Shown piece after piece: positions 63,501-64,000 of a DNA stretch of 64,000 nt (the first letter of the stretch is position 1; the number at the start of each line of letters is the position of its first letter). This DNA is from Lagopus muta (taxonomy: Eukaryota; Chordata; Aves; Galliformes; Phasianidae): assembly GCF_023343835.1 (NCBI RefSeq), contig NC_064443.1:558001-622000 (forward strand), written 5' to 3'. The position numbers were made by a program, and so were the translations under genes. The notes beneath the pieces are model-generated. The model saw nothing but the letters and a program-made list of their open reading frames with translations, made no database searches and was not told where the DNA came from.

Positions 63501-64000
63501 ACTTGGAGTTGGGTAACTTGGCAACACCAGTGTCCTTGGAGAAAGCTATATGCTTTTCTAGCCATATGTGAAACAACAGTACCCTACTCAGGGCTGTTTC
63601 TGGCCATCAGAAATCACTATGCAACAAAAACGCCACAATGAATGCCTTTGTCTGTGTCTCAACCTCTCTTATCTAGGATAAAACAAGCAACTCTGTGCCA
63701 AAGCCTTAAAACAGCCAGCACCCCCAGCTCTGAGGCTCTGAAGGCAGCCTGGACTTATCAGGCAACCACCGTGGAGGTCAGGTTAGCTGGCTGACCCAGG
63801 ATATTACCCAGTGCTATCAGCGTGAAAGACCTGAAGGGCTGTTTTCACCACTGCTTTGGCTCACCACAACATCACAAGGCATGTTCCCTTTCCCCTCACC
63901 TGCCACGAGGTACTTGCAGATCACAAAGGTCTCCGGGAATGAAACGCTACTGACAGCAACAGGGAATTCTGTGCTCTTGCCAGAGCAAAAACCAGTCAGT
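57546..64000. other. Right-hand stretch with no recognised gene
   Basis: Begins with an AT-rich simple block (57577-57648), then unique sequence. A patch with many TAAT cores lies at 58540-58640. The longest frames (60642-61013 minus, 61201-61656 plus) have no domain I know. By human gene order HEMK1 would be expected on the minus strand in this direction; I did not find its methyltransferase motifs. Confidence 0.55.
57577..57648. repeat. AT-rich simple repeat (ATATAAAATATGAAT type)
   Basis: Loose repeats of GAATATAAAATAT and TAAAATATAAAA end in eight A. It directly follows the 5' side of the CR1 copy. Confidence 0.8.

Overview
This is vertebrate nuclear DNA, almost certainly from a bird and most likely a galliform such as chicken. 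Evidence for that: at least eleven CR1-type LINE 3' fragments on both strands, no L1 or Alu-like DNA, a degenerate copy of the mariner element known from chicken (Galluhop-like), compact GC-rich promoter islands, and two genes whose order and divergent orientation match the human 3p21 block MAPKAPK3-CISH. Most of the window is non-coding, and the long open frames in the GC-rich parts are chance frames.

Layout. Positions 1-13695 are read as part of a large intron of MAPKAPK3, which is transcribed on the minus strand. The first coding exon (13696-13920) carries the N-terminus, the glycine-rich loop and the catalytic lysine of the kinase. The remaining kinase exons were not found and should lie left of the window. 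A CpG island (about 13800-14990) covers this exon and the presumed promoter. A second GC-rich island (17684-18240) ends in a minus-strand splice donor and may be an alternative first exon. A 473-bp internally deleted mariner copy (18324-18796) separates it from a third island that holds the CISH promoter.

CISH is complete on the plus strand: three coding exons (19548-19567, 22618-22844, 23000-23502) encode a 249-residue SH2/SOCS-box protein. Its promoter carries two tandem pairs of STAT5-type palindromes (18915-18934 and 19197-19222), with a third pseudo-pair member at 18950. A 13-copy GAGCC pentanucleotide repeat lies between the pairs. This fits the known circuit in which cytokine receptors activate STAT5, STAT5 induces CISH, and the CIS protein shuts off the receptor. 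A long 3' UTR with AU-rich elements runs to poly(A) signals at 25840 and 25919.

From about 25950 to 64000 I recognise no gene. This 38-kb stretch holds CR1 fragments, simple repeats (including 14 copies of CCCAT at 30021-30090), long A/T tracts and some candidate regulatory patches. By human synteny HEMK1 would come next on the minus strand; I did not find its exons, so it may begin further right or be missing here. Perfect STAT5-type palindromes of the form TTCC(A/T)GGAA look over-represented along the whole window, which suggests distal STAT5 elements but needs a background test.
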